Counted from the first letter of the stretch, positions 24,782 to 34,337 are shown. The stretch: 64,000 nt of DNA from Oscillospiraceae bacterium (GCA_015064955.1 SVRD01000010.1:1-64000), one strand, 5' to 3'. The notes: generated from the letters alone by a model not told the origin. Numbers and translations are program-made.

Positions 24782-25186
24782 ATGACCTTGATGGATTTAG
24801 CCTTAAAGTTTCGACCTATCATCGAACAGGCGATGCAGACAGTCGATGATGCGACCGCTCTTGATGCAGTAAACCTCTTCCCGAAATGGGAAGTCGGTAA
24901 AGTATATGCCCCGAAAACGAGAGTTAGATATAACAATATCTTATATTCGGTATTGACGGAGCATACCTCGCAAAGCGATTGGACTCCCGACAATGCACCA
25001 TCTCTTTTCGCAAAAGTGCTTATTCCCGATGCGAATGTTATTCCCGAATGGGAGCAACCCGATAGCACTAACCCGTATATGACGGGAGACAAGGTGAAGT
25101 ATAACGGCGTGGTATATGTGAGCTTGATAGACAACAATGTGTGGTCTCCCGAAGCATATCCTGCCGGATGGGAGGAGGTGGAATGA
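24782..25186 (+). CDS. Small protein with two CBM5/12-like modules
   Basis: A protein of 134 residues. After an N-terminal helix there are two aromatic modules of the chitin-binding (CBM5/12) type: one at about 35-80 (WEVGKVYAPKTRVRYNNILY) and one at about 92-134 (WEQPDSTNPYMTGDKVKYNG then VYVSLIDNNVWSP). Such modules bind polysaccharides, so it may help virions or the endolysin attach to the cell surface. It begins directly at the stop of the previous gene. Confidence 0.75.
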   Translation: MTLMDLALKFRPIIEQAMQTVDDATALDAVNLFPKWEVGKVYAPKTRVRYNNILYSVLTEHTSQSDWTPDNAPSLFAKVLIPDANVIPEWEQPDSTNPYMTGDKVKYNGVVYVSLIDNNVWSPEAYPAGWEEVE

Positions 25187-25189
25187 CCG

Positions 25190-25471
25190 ATGGACATAAC
25201 AACCTTAGTTACCTTGATAGGTGAAATCGGGGTACTCATCGGTGTAATTACACCTGTGATAGCGACTATGCGAAAAATTTCAAACGGAACAAAATGTCAG
25301 TTGCGTAGTGAAATGCTTCGTATCTACTATCACAATCGTGAGCGTGGTGTCATTAGACAGTACGAATACGAAAACTTTGTGATGCTCTATGAAGCATACA
25401 AAGCACTTAAAGGAAACTCATTCATAGACAAAATCTATGATGAAGTTAAATCTTGGGAAATAGTTACATAA
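25190..25471 (+). CDS. Small membrane-anchored phage protein (possible holin partner)
   Basis: A protein of 93 residues with one N-terminal transmembrane segment (about 5-27, LVTLIGEIGVLIGVITPVIA) followed by a charged helical cytoplasmic-type region rich in Tyr, Arg and Glu. It sits directly before the amidase, the usual place of lysis genes. The single span and long soluble tail fit a holin-like or XhlA-like protein rather than a classical holin. The start is set by GGAGGAGG 10 bases upstream. Confidence 0.6.
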   Translation: MDITTLVTLIGEIGVLIGVITPVIATMRKISNGTKCQLRSEMLRIYYHNRERGVIRQYEYENFVMLYEAYKALKGNSFIDKIYDEVKSWEIVT

Positions 25472-25484
25472 GGAGGTAACAACT

Positions 25485-26339
25485 ATGGCTTACACAAACA
25501 GTTCTTTGGCAACAGTAAAAATTCTTAGTCCTAATCATTCGGGACAGAGAAACCACATCATTGACACTATCACCATTCATTGTGTGGTAGGTCAGACTTC
25601 GGCAAAAACTCTCGGAGAGATTTTTCTTCCTACTTCGAGACAGGCTTCTTCTAACTATGGTATCGGCTTCGATGGTGAAATCGGTTTGTATGTAGAAGAG
25701 AAGAATCGTTCTTGGTGTACTTCTTCGGCATCAAACGACCATCGTGCAATCACTATCGAGGTTGCATCCGATACCACAGAACCTTATGCGGTAACAGATA
25801 AGGCGTATGCCGCTCTTCTTGACCTCGTTACCGACATCTGCAAGAGAAATGGTATTAAGAAACTCGTTTGGTCTAATGACAAAAACGACAGAGTGAACCA
25901 TAAAAACGGATGCAATATGACAGTACACAGAGACTACGCAAACAAGTCCTGCCCCGGTAAGTATCTTTATGACCGCCATCCTGCGATTGCCGCAGAGGTA
26001 AACAAGAGACTCTCCGGCAACGCTACTACCGACAAAAATACTAAGGAGGATAAGGTGATGTATCGTGTTCAGATTGGAGCGTTCTCCGTAAAGGCTAACG
26101 CTGAGAATATGCTTAAAAAGGCAAAGGCGGCAGGTTTCACCGATGCTTTCATCACTACCACAGGCACTACTGCTCAAAAGGTAGAAACTACTACACCTGC
26201 CCTCAAATCGATTGATGAAATCGCAAAAGAGGTTATCAATGGCAAGTGGGGTAATGGTGAAGAGCGTAAGAAGAAACTCACCGCCGCAGGTTATAATTAC
26301 GCAAAAGTACAGGCTCGTGTAAACGAACTGTGCAAATAA
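25485..26339 (+). CDS. Endolysin: N-acetylmuramoyl-L-alanine amidase with SPOR and CW_7-like domains
   Basis: 284 residues that cleave the amide bond between MurNAc and the stem peptide. The amidase_2 domain (about 10-170) has zinc-ligand candidates His32 (TITIHC), the His in MTVHRDYANKSCPG (near 148) and the Cys a few residues later. A SPOR-like domain follows (about 192-225, YRVQIGAFSVKANAENMLKKA), then a CW_7/Cpl-7-like binding repeat (about 243-284, IAKEVINGKWGNGEERKK). There is no signal peptide, so export needs a holin. AAGGAGG precedes the start. Confidence 0.9.
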   Translation: MAYTNSSLATVKILSPNHSGQRNHIIDTITIHCVVGQTSAKTLGEIFLPTSRQASSNYGIGFDGEIGLYVEEKNRSWCTSSASNDHRAITIEVASDTTEPYAVTDKAYAALLDLVTDICKRNGIKKLVWSNDKNDRVNHKNGCNMTVHRDYANKSCPGKYLYDRHPAIAAEVNKRLSGNATTDKNTKEDKVMYRVQIGAFSVKANAENMLKKAKAAGFTDAFITTTGTTAQKVETTTPALKSIDEIAKEVINGKWGNGEERKKKLTAAGYNYAKVQARVNELCK

Positions 26340-26357
26340 ATAAGGAAGGTGTTTATT

Positions 26358-26567
26358 ATGACAAAAGCGAAATTCGTAAATTGGCTCAAAGCCGCAGGTA
26401 TTCGTGCTATTAAGACAGTAGCACAGACAGCCGTTGCAACTATCGGTACGGCTGCCGTTATCGGTGAAGTGAATTGGGTTATGGTCGCAAGTGCCGCAGG
26501 TCTTGCAGGTGTTCTCTCCTTGCTGACAAGCGTTGCAGGACTGCCCGAACTCAAAGAGACCGAATAA
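26358..26567 (+). CDS. Holin (r1t-like)
   Basis: A protein of 69 residues with two hydrophobic segments (about 17-35 and 38-57) joined by a short loop, a positively charged N-terminus ([18 protein letters not shown]) and an acidic end. Size, topology and place after the endolysin fit a holin. ATG 26358 has AAGGAAGG upstream. It is the last phage gene before the terminator. Confidence 0.75.
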   Translation: MTKAKFVNWLKAAGIRAIKTVAQTAVATIGTAAVIGEVNWVMVASAAGLAGVLSLLTSVAGLPELKETE

Positions 26568-26612
26568 CATAGGCTCTATCTACTGAAAAGTAGTTGAGTA
26601 TATAGTCCTCCT

Positions 26613-26664
26613 AAAAAGCAAAACACCGACAGGGCGATTAACCTTGTCGGTGTTTTGTTGTTTG
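26613..26664. terminator. Bidirectional terminator between prophage and ssrA
   Basis: The 12-pair stem AAAACACCGACA (26620-26631) with TGTCGGTGTTTT (26645-26656) has T-rich sequence on both sides. It can end the rightward phage operon and the leftward ssrA transcript. A weaker imperfect hairpin TCCGAA...TTCGGA (about 26664-26698) stands between it and the tmRNA. Confidence 0.85.
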
Positions 26665-26709
26665 TCCGAATAGTACCCCTATTATAAAAGGGTTCGGATA
26701 ATACTCTAA

Positions 26710-27061
26710 TGGTGGAGCCGAGGGGAATCGAACCCCTGTCCGAAAACTCGTCCGCGGCGTTTTCTCCGAGCGCAGTCTTTCTTTAGGATTCCCCACCGAG
26801 TATGCCGAAAGACAGGCTCACTCGGACGGTAGCTTCATTAGTTCATGGAAGGGCTCAAAGCTTTGCCCAACACACGTTCACCGCTAAGTGACGCCGTATC
26901 CGAGGCCGCGGTGCTCCCCGGTACGACGGTAGCTGCGGTTAGGCAGCTACTGCTAATTTGTTATTGTTAGCGTTTAATTTTAAAGTGCACATTTTTAGGA
27001 AGTTATGCGCTTCCGCTCGCTTACTCCGTTTCAAAATCCCCGTCGAAACCTTTACGGCCCC
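26710..27061 (-). ncRNA. ssrA: tmRNA
   Basis: About 352 nt. The minus strand begins GGGGCCGTAAAGGTTTCGACGG and ends with the tRNA-like TTCGATTCCCCTCGGCTCCACCA; GGGGCCG pairs with CGGCTCC to form the acceptor stem, and CCA is encoded. The tag frame (26971-26939) reads GCT AAC AAT AAC AAA TTA GCA GTA GCT GCC TAA, giving the tag ANNNKLAVAA. It rescues stalled ribosomes together with SmpB, whose gene lies upstream in the same direction. The 3' half is a common phage attachment site, and the prophage genes end just beyond it. Confidence 0.97.
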
Positions 27062-27073
27062 GTGTATGAGATA

Positions 27074-27732
27074 TTAATCAGAGCTCATATTTGATTGTAA
27101 TATTTTTTCGATATCCGCCGACATATACGAAATAAGACTTTCGGCATCTTTTTCGTTATGCGTGAAAAACTCACATTCCATATCGGTCTTGCAGGAGGAA
27201 TAAAGCTCGGTTGCGTAGCTGATACGCTCGTACACGTCGTCCTCGGCGAAATAATCGAGACTCACGCTTTTAAACGGCTTTACCGTTTTTAAAAGAGAGA
27301 GCGGGTAAAAGCAAGGGTTTGCTTCCAAAAAGCGAAAATCTATTTCATACCAGCCCTTGCGGATAGCGGTGATATTTTCTCTCCAAAACGGCTTTCCGTG
27401 CTTTTCGATATAAGGGTGGATAATATCGCGCACGTACATAGTATCGGTGAGAATATGCACGTAGTATCCGAGATAATACGATCTTTTGTATTTATCAGAT
27501 TCGTTTTTTGCGTATTTCTCGAAAAACTCGGCGTTGTCCTTGAAGCGTTGCTCATAAGAAACGCCTTCGCGCTTCCAATGCGAAACGTCTTTTGAGGGGA
27601 GATAGGTGAAATCGTCAACCATTCGTCCGCTGTCGGGAGCGAGAGTTCCGATATAAAATGCGGTTTCGTCGATATCCGAAAGCGTTTTTATCAGCTTTTC
27701 CGCGATACGCAGATGTGTCACCCAGGTAGCCA

Positions 27733-27733
<1 letters not shown>
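27074..27733 (-). CDS. Zinc-dependent phospholipase C-like protein
   Basis: 219 residues. Motifs of the zinc-dependent phospholipase C-like family: THLRIAEKL near the start (His ligand), GTLAPDSG (about 29-36, Asp), and GYYVHILTDTMY (about 89-100, His and Asp). No signal peptide, so it acts in the cytoplasm and its substrate is unknown. It lies between smpB and ssrA, its start adjoining the smpB stop, and probably shares their transcript. Confidence 0.75.
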
Positions 27734-28191
<458 letters not shown>

Positions 28192-28254
28192 ACAAGCTCC
28201 TCCTTTAATCAGTATGGGAAGGTATTTTACCTCATAAACACGAAAATGTCAACA

Positions 28255-28974
28255 TTATATTTTTCCAAAACGGCAATCTGCCTCGAAGCAGAGGCTGTCT
28301 TTTGTCGTATTGTGTGCCGAAACGACGAATCTGCCGTCCTTTTCCGCCATACCGACAGCCAAAGCGTCGCCGAGCTTTGCTTCGTGGTGGAATATTATTC
28401 TCACGTCGCTGACGTAATCGTTTGCTCGGTCATAGGGAAGAATATCGAGAGTGATATCCGAATAAACACAGTTGTTCAAATGGTCGTTTTCGTCAAGATC
28501 CGAAAGACGAACGATTCTTTCGTCGCAAACGGGAAGCTCCTTTGCGTCGAGCGAGCGCGGGATCTCGACAGTGTTACATTCGAGATTGTGCTCGGGAATG
28601 GGGAAGGGGAATTCGCGCGGGCGCACGATTCTTCTTGTGTCGTAGCGGACGATCACCCATTGTGTCGTTGCGTGGAGAACCTCCTCGCCGTCTCTGTAAA
28701 ATTCAAACTCACGTATCCAGGAAACGCCGTTTATTACGTTGTTATATGTCTTTACGGTGAGCTCGTCATAGGCGAATATCGGTGCGAAAAATTTCATACC
28801 GAGCTTTGTGATAACGAAAACCATATTGATGTCGCGCATCGCGTTGTAGGTACAGCCCATCGCATCGCAATCCTCGCGTGCGAGCTGCTGCATAATGCGC
28901 TGGACCGCGGCGGGCTTTAACGTGCTGTTGGGGTAGACGTCGAAGCTTGCGACCGAAATTTTTTTGATGAGCAT
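28255..28974 (-). CDS. Acyl-ACP thioesterase
   Basis: 239 residues with two hot-dog folds as in FatA/FatB-type thioesterases of Clostridia, which release fatty acids from acyl carrier protein. The second domain carries DLDENDHLNN (about 178-187), corresponding to the family catalytic Asp/Asn-His motif. TTQWVIVRYDTRRIVRP (about 103-119) is also typical. Its start overlaps the stop of the recombinase gene (TAATG), so the two are coupled. Confidence 0.85.
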   Translation of the reverse strand: MLIKKISVASFDVYPNSTLKPAAVQRIMQQLAREDCDAMGCTYNAMRDINMVFVITKLGMKFFAPIFAYDELTVKTYNNVINGVSWIREFEFYRDGEEVLHATTQWVIVRYDTRRIVRPREFPFPIPEHNLECNTVEIPRSLDAKELPVCDERIVRLSDLDENDHLNNCVYSDITLDILPYDRANDYVSDVRIIFHHEAKLGDALAVGMAEKDGRFVVSAHNTTKDSLCFEADCRFGKI

Positions 28975-29963
28975 TATTTTATCTTTGCCAGCGGATTCAT
29001 TTCCACAGCTTCCTCCAATTTTTTGTTTGAAAGGTGGGTGTATATCTGTGTGGTGGTGAGCTGCTCGTGGCCGAGAATGTCCTTGAGTGTCAAAACGTCC
29101 ACCTCGCCCTCGTTATACATCAGCGTTGCGGCGGTGTGGCGGAGCTTGTGGACCGAAAGTCCTCTGCCGCCGAGTCCCGCAAGGTCGAGATAACGGTATA
29201 CGAGCGTTTGCACCATCTGATTTGATATCCGCTTTCTGCGCGAGCTCAGAAACAGCGCGTTTTTGTCGATTATCGGTTGACCGTGCTCGGTTGCTTTTGT
29301 CTGGCGCACGGTTAAATATCTTTGAAGCGCGTGACGGCAGGCGGAATTGAGATATATAACTCTCATCTTGTTGCCTTTTCCGCACACAACAAGCTTTGAC
29401 AAATCGTCGGCGATATTTGCAAGGTCGATACCGACAAGCTCGCTCAAACGCATACCGCAATTCAAAAACAGAGTGAGAATACAATAATCGCGTTCATATG
29501 TCGGGCAGTCCTTCGGAACGCTTTCCAAAAGCTTTATGCTTTCGTCGAGCGAGAGATATTTCGGGAGCGCGGGCTTGACTGTCGGGCTGTCGATATCCTT
29601 TGCGGGATTGTCTTGAAGCTTGCGCGATTTTGCGGTGTGGTATTTGTAAAACGCCTTTATTGCCGAAAGCCTTCTTGCACGGATACGAACTCCGTTTTCG
29701 CGCGCGGTCGAGAGATAGAGCATAAACGAATATATCTCGTCGGTGCGGACAGAGCCCGCCAGCTCGTAATCGAGCGGAGCGAGGCTTATTTCGGTCATTT
29801 CGGTATTCGCAGGGTCGTCGCCGCGGCGTGTTACGATAATATAACGGAAGAAAAGTATGATATCGTTTACGTATTCGCGCACGGTGAGCTTCGAGCAGTT
29901 TTGTATCGAGCCCTTGTAGCCGGCAAAGGTAACTATCGGCTCGGGCAGATTCATATTCGTCAT
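28974..29963 (-). CDS. Tyrosine recombinase, XerC/XerD type
   Basis: 329 residues. N-terminal SAM-like core-binding domain (about 20-120), then the catalytic domain with Arg172 (GMRLSE), Lys196, His272 and Arg275 (HKLRHTAAT), His299 (LGHEQ) and Tyr308 (YTHL), a complete catalytic set. Such proteins resolve chromosome dimers; paralogues serve mobile elements. It stands in a host block (thioesterase, smpB) and on the far side of ssrA from the prophage, so a host role is favoured. AAAGGAGG precedes the ATG. Confidence 0.85.
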   Translation of the reverse strand: MTNMNLPEPIVTFAGYKGSIQNCSKLTVREYVNDIILFFRYIIVTRRGDDPANTEMTEISLAPLDYELAGSVRTDEIYSFMLYLSTARENGVRIRARRLSAIKAFYKYHTAKSRKLQDNPAKDIDSPTVKPALPKYLSLDESIKLLESVPKDCPTYERDYCILTLFLNCGMRLSELVGIDLANIADDLSKLVVCGKGNKMRVIYLNSACRHALQRYLTVRQTKATEHGQPIIDKNALFLSSRRKRISNQMVQTLVYRYLDLAGLGGRGLSVHKLRHTAATLMYNEGEVDVLTLKDILGHEQLTTTQIYTHLSNKKLEEAVEMNPLAKIK

Positions 29964-30056
29964 ACCTATCCTCCTTTTATTATTTTAATAATTATACTCC
30001 AAAAACAAAACAAAATCAATAGCGCGAAAAGGGTGATATTGTAAATATTTCATCAC

Positions 30057-30085
30057 TTGACATCGTCCCCTCCGTAGTATATTAT
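30057..30085 (+). promoter_or_regulatory. Promoter of the dockerin surface protein
   Basis: TTGACA (30057-30062), 17 bases, TATTAT (30080-30085), about 31 bases before the ATG at 30116. The 5' untranslated leader would be short, and no operator is visible. Confidence 0.7.
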
Positions 30086-30115
30086 ATAAGTAATAAAATA
30101 AGCGAGGTGACGATT

Positions 30116-32506
30116 ATGAGCAAAAGAATACTTGCGTTTTTGATTTCTGCGCTTATGCTTCTTTCGGTCTGTCCTTTCGGCGCGTTTGCGGCAGATTGGG
30201 ACGGAACTGCGGCGAGCGCCTTTTCGGGAGGAAGCGGAAGCATGGAAGACCCCTATGAGCTTTCCACAGCGGGCGATATCGCGCTTCTTATTTATGAACT
30301 CGATATGGGAAACTCCGATTATTCGGGAGTTTATTTTGAAATAACCAACGATATCCGAATGAACAACGAAACCTGTGAATTTATTTCGGATAGCGGACTT
30401 ATCAAGGTGTCCGACGGCAAAAATACCGCGTTTATCGGCACCGGCATCAAGGGTGACGCGAGCGGCGAGAATGCTTTGTTCGATGAAACCGCTTCAAAGA
30501 CAAATTATTGGTATGCATCGGACGAAAGCACAGACTGTGTTCATCATTACGACCGCGAAACGATCTATAGCGGCGAGCTTTATTTTCTGCATTCGAGCTA
30601 TACCAACGGCAGAAAGGATTTCAAAGGAGTGCTCGACGGCAAGAATCATACCGTCTCGGGTGCTTTTGGCTATGATTCGGGCGATTCCGCCTATGCGGAG
30701 TATAACGGATTTTTTATGGAAGCGGTCGGCGCAAGCATAAAGAATCTGACCATCGCGGATTCACTTTTCTTTGGCTCCACTTCGGGCGGTTTTGCGGGAT
30801 ATGCCGAGGACAGTGTATTTAATAACTGCGTGTTTGACGGAATCGTTATCGGCATCGGCGGTATTGCAGGCAAGGCTGTAAACAGCGATTTCGGCGAATG
30901 TATAAATATGGGATATATTCTCGGCAACGGCAACACCGGCGGTATTGTCGGTGAAAACACCGCGACCGAGGAAAACTACATTCTCTCCTGCGATAACGAG
31001 GGAACCGTTATTTATCAAGGCGATTACAGCGCGACAGGCGGCGTTGTCGGCAAAAACGTTTTTGCGTGTGTAGAATACTGCGAAAACAAGGGCTGCGTTC
31101 GCGGCGGCAAGTATATGACGGGCGGCATTGTCGGACAGCTCCTCGGCGGGCTTGTGAACGACTGCGTAAACAGAGGTGTCGTTGACGGTAGCGAATACAT
31201 CGGCGGTGTTGTCGGCATTACCGACGCGATGGACGATTCATTCACTATAACCGAATGTACTAATTACGGCACCGTTTCGGGCACTTCGGATGTCGGCGGT
31301 ATTCTCGGTGCGATGAACACATATAATGCAGGTTTGTTAAAGAGCTGCCAAAACTTCAATTCGGTTTGCGGCGAAAATATGGTAGGCGGAATAATCGGCA
31401 GCGTTCTCGCAAGAGGCGAGACTGAGATCACGACCTGCGTCAACAAGGGATATATTACCGCGAACGCGGTCGTCGGCGGTATAGTCGGCAGTATTTCGGC
31501 AAGCAACGGATTTACTACTGTAAGCCGTTGCATAAACCAGAACGAGATCAGGGCAAAAAACAATATCGGCGGCATCGTCGGCAACCTTTACGGTTGGAGC
31601 TACGGCGCAAAAATCGAGCAGTGCTATAACAGCGCGACTCTGACGGGTGAAAAAGCCGTCGGCGGTATTTTGGGTTATTGCGCTTCTAAGGAGCTGTACG
31701 GCGAGACCGATCCTATTATCGATATGACTATCGAAAACTGCTACAACTCGGGCCGGATCGACACCGTCGAAAAATCCGGCGGCTTGGTCGGCTTGGCCGA
31801 GCGTTCGTCGGGTTCGGGCAGACCGCTCAACATCAAGACCTCCTACAACGCAGGTGAGGTCGTTGCTTCGGGCAGCAACTGCGGCAGACTTTTGGGCTAT
31901 TCCGACAGTCAGATCAACGTTGTTGATTGCTATTATTCGGTCGATGAATCGCTCGAGGCGGCTTACGGAAGCGCAAGCAAGCTGAGCGACGGCTCCAAGG
32001 GACTTACAGATACCGAAATGACCGATTCGTCGTCCTTTGTCGGCTTTGATTTCAATGACGTCTGGGAGATCGGCAGATATTCGAATTACGATTATCCCAC
32101 AATAATCGGACTCTCGCACGATACTCATACCCACAATATGTCGGAAGAGCGTGATGAGACACATCACTGGGACGAATGCGTTTGCGGCTTGATCGAAAAC
32201 AAGGGAGAGCACGAGCCCGAGCTTCAGGACAGAGGCGACGGCTTCAGCGACGTATCTTGCGGCATCTGCGGAGCTTTTCTCTACGTTGTTGAAAACGAAA
32301 AGCCCGACGGTGTTCTCGGCGACATTAACAACGACGGCGCTATCAATCAGTACGACTATATTCTCGTAAAGCGCCATTACTTCGGTACACGTTATCTCTC
32401 CGATGACGAGCTCGCTCGCGCAGACGTTAATTCCGACGGAAACATCAACCAATACGACTATATCCTCATCAAGCGTCATTACTTCGGCACTTACGTGATT
32501 GGCTGA
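30116..32506 (+). CDS. Secreted GLUG-repeat protein with C-terminal dockerin
   Basis: 796 residues. Signal peptide (about 1-27, ending GAFAA). The long middle (about 200-620) is made of GLUG-type repeats with recurring GGIVG/GGVVG, a beta-helix-like surface fold. A Cys/His segment (HHWDECVCGLIENKGEH and CGICG, about 680-720) of a kind frequent in gut Clostridia surface proteins follows. The type I dockerin at the end has two Ca loops, DINNDGAINQYD and DVNSDGNINQYD, each followed by YILxKRHYFGT. It would dock on a cohesin scaffold at the cell surface. ATG 30116 is chosen after GAGGTG. Confidence 0.85.
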   Translation: MSKRILAFLISALMLLSVCPFGAFAADWDGTAASAFSGGSGSMEDPYELSTAGDIALLIYELDMGNSDYSGVYFEITNDIRMNNETCEFISDSGLIKVSDGKNTAFIGTGIKGDASGENALFDETASKTNYWYASDESTDCVHHYDRETIYSGELYFLHSSYTNGRKDFKGVLDGKNHTVSGAFGYDSGDSAYAEYNGFFMEAVGASIKNLTIADSLFFGSTSGGFAGYAEDSVFNNCVFDGIVIGIGGIAGKAVNSDFGECINMGYILGNGNTGGIVGENTATEENYILSCDNEGTVIYQGDYSATGGVVGKNVFACVEYCENKGCVRGGKYMTGGIVGQLLGGLVNDCVNRGVVDGSEYIGGVVGITDAMDDSFTITECTNYGTVSGTSDVGGILGAMNTYNAGLLKSCQNFNSVCGENMVGGIIGSVLARGETEITTCVNKGYITANAVVGGIVGSISASNGFTTVSRCINQNEIRAKNNIGGIVGNLYGWSYGAKIEQCYNSATLTGEKAVGGILGYCASKELYGETDPIIDMTIENCYNSGRIDTVEKSGGLVGLAERSSGSGRPLNIKTSYNAGEVVASGSNCGRLLGYSDSQINVVDCYYSVDESLEAAYGSASKLSDGSKGLTDTEMTDSSSFVGFDFNDVWEIGRYSNYDYPTIIGLSHDTHTHNMSEERDETHHWDECVCGLIENKGEHEPELQDRGDGFSDVSCGICGAFLYVVENEKPDGVLGDINNDGAINQYDYILVKRHYFGTRYLSDDELARADVNSDGNINQYDYILIKRHYFGTYVIG

Positions 32507-32569
32507 AATACAACAATAATCCGACCGAAAAGAGAGTTTCGGCCGAAAGCGACATAAAGGAGAAAGAAA

Positions 32570-33166
32570 ATGAACTACGTTATCAAGGTTGAAAAGGAAA
32601 TCGATTTTTCGCGTGCCGAAAAGGCGGCGATATCCAACTACAAATGGACCGAGGGTTATTCGCCCGAGGCGTTCGCACAGCTTATTTATATCGAGGGCAG
32701 AGGGTTTGCGCTCCGTATGGCTTGCAAGGAGGCTTCTCCCAAGGCTATTTACGAAAAATACAACGATCCCGTTTACAAGGACAGCTGTCTTGAATTTTTC
32801 GTAAGCTTCAATAATCAGAGCCCGAAATATATGAATTTTGAGATGAACTCAAACGGCGCGTTTCTTGCCGCAGTGCGTACCGAGCGCGCAAACAAGACTC
32901 CCATAAATATGCTTGCTCCGCTTCCCAAGGTAACTTCGGGCAGAGACGGCGATTATTGGACGGTCGAGGTATTCTTCTCAAATGATTTTATCGGCAAGAC
33001 CTTCGGTAAATTCTGCTTCACACGCGGCGAAAGCATCAAGGGTAATTTCTATAAATGCGGCGACGAGACCGAGATTCCCCATTTCGGTATGTGGGCTCCC
33101 ATAGACAGCGAAAAGCCGGATTTCCACCGCCCCGAATTTTTCGGAACACTTACCATTGAAGAATAA
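32570..33166 (+). CDS. Carbohydrate-binding family 9-like protein
   Basis: 198 residues, a single domain resembling CBM9-like modules: YSPEAFAQLIYIEGRGFALRM, DSCLEFFVSF (about 73-82) and the final FHRPEFFGTLTIEE are characteristic. No signal peptide is seen, so it is probably cytoplasmic or leaves by another route. It lies between two dockerin proteins with AAAGGAGAAAG upstream. Ligand unknown. Confidence 0.75.
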   Translation: MNYVIKVEKEIDFSRAEKAAISNYKWTEGYSPEAFAQLIYIEGRGFALRMACKEASPKAIYEKYNDPVYKDSCLEFFVSFNNQSPKYMNFEMNSNGAFLAAVRTERANKTPINMLAPLPKVTSGRDGDYWTVEVFFSNDFIGKTFGKFCFTRGESIKGNFYKCGDETEIPHFGMWAPIDSEKPDFHRPEFFGTLTIEE

Positions 33167-33179
33167 TAAGGGTGGATTT

Positions 33180-34337
33180 ATGAAAAAAACATTTGCGGTT
33201 TTTCTTTCGGTATTGATGCTTTTTTGCTCGGCTTCGATTGCTTTTGCGGAAGCGGAGGACGCAGAGGAGATGCCGGTTATCAGCTGGCTGACTGTCGGAA
33301 TCACTCTTGACGAAGCGATCAAACTCTCTCCCGCGCTTGTTTCGGCAACACGTAACGGTGTCGCGCTTTCGGGAGGCGACTTTATCGCAACCGGCGATAT
33401 TATCACCACAAAATACGGCGAATACAAGGCGTTGGTGCTCGGCGATATTGTCGGCGACGGCAAAACCAATCAGTACGATTATATAATAATAAAGCGTCAT
33501 TGTTTCGAAACCTATACGCTTGATGAAAGCGAATTTTTAGCGGCGGATATCAACAAAGACGATACCGTCGACCAATACGATTATATCCTCGCAAAGCGTA
33601 TCTATTTCGAGACCTACAAGGTGGCAAAGCCTGTTAATTCCGACGGCGTTCCCGTGCTTCTCTATCACCATATGTTAGAGGACGAGGACAAAAATACGGA
33701 AAAATGGGCAGGTAACGAGATCACTATCGCAACAAGCGAGTTCAGACGCCATATGCAGATGCTTACCGACGGCGGATACAACGTCGTTACCGCCGACGAG
33801 CTTGTGGCATATGTCCGCGGCGAGATCCTTTTGCCGAACAAGAGTATTATGCTTTGCTTTGACGACGGCTATAAGTCCAATACCTATTATGCCGCACCGA
33901 TACTGCGCGAGTTCGGATTTTCGGCAACTATGTTCGCCATTATGGATTTTTACGACGGCGAATACAGCGAAGAATACGACGTCGATTCGCTCCAGCACGT
34001 AACAGAACGCGACCTTGAATCGAACACAGACGTTATCCATCAGCAGTGCCACACCTATTATAACCACAACCACCTGCCCGAGCAGAGCTTTAATCAGATA
34101 TACGACGATCTTATGCTTTCGCAGAATCTTTATAAATGCGATTACTTCGCATATCCCTACGGCGATAACAACGATACCGCTGTCAGCGCGGTAAAGGCGG
34201 CGGGATTTAAAGCGGCTTTCTCCACTGTCGAGCGAAACGCGACACCGGGCTGTGATATCTATCTTATCCCGCGCTATACTGTTATTTCTCCGATGTCGGA
34301 TTCCGATTATTTAAAGCTTATTGCAAAAGCCGATTAA
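33180..34337 (+). CDS. Polysaccharide deacetylase with internal dockerin
   Basis: 385 residues. Signal peptide (about 1-24, ending AFA). A dockerin lies between signal peptide and enzyme (about 90-150), with Ca loops DIVGDGKTNQYD and DINKDDTVDQYD, the second degenerate. The NodB deacetylase domain (about 162-385) carries LCFDDGY (metal Asp pair), HQQCHTYYNH (metal His pair region) and YPYG, so it should be active on acetylated glycans such as xylan, chitin or peptidoglycan. Both secreted genes share the same NQYDYI-KR signature and probably the same cohesin partner. Confidence 0.87.
   Translation: MKKTFAVFLSVLMLFCSASIAFAEAEDAEEMPVISWLTVGITLDEAIKLSPALVSATRNGVALSGGDFIATGDIITTKYGEYKALVLGDIVGDGKTNQYDYIIIKRHCFETYTLDESEFLAADINKDDTVDQYDYILAKRIYFETYKVAKPVNSDGVPVLLYHHMLEDEDKNTEKWAGNEITIATSEFRRHMQMLTDGGYNVVTADELVAYVRGEILLPNKSIMLCFDDGYKSNTYYAAPILREFGFSATMFAIMDFYDGEYSEEYDVDSLQHVTERDLESNTDVIHQQCHTYYNHNHLPEQSFNQIYDDLMLSQNLYKCDYFAYPYGDNNDTAVSAVKAAGFKAAFSTVERNATPGCDIYLIPRYTVISPMSDSDYLKLIAKAD

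Larger units (their letters stand above)
1..26664. mobile_element. Siphovirus-type prophage, right part (left end outside window)
   Basis: A single rightward late operon runs from packaging (terL) through head, connector, tail, host recognition and lysis genes and ends in a strong terminator just before the 3' end of the host ssrA gene. The gene order is that of a long-tailed phage. There is no integrase of usual size and no recognisable early or lysogeny module inside the window, so those must lie left of position 1. The right limit is inferred: the last phage gene stops at 26567 and the host tmRNA ends at 26710. Whether the prophage is intact cannot be judged, but all late genes seen are open. 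Confidence 0.9.

Noticed and set aside
28974..29963. Tyrosine recombinase as the prophage integrase
   Set aside because: It lies on the host side of ssrA, coupled to a thioesterase gene and upstream of smpB, so a host Xer role fits better.
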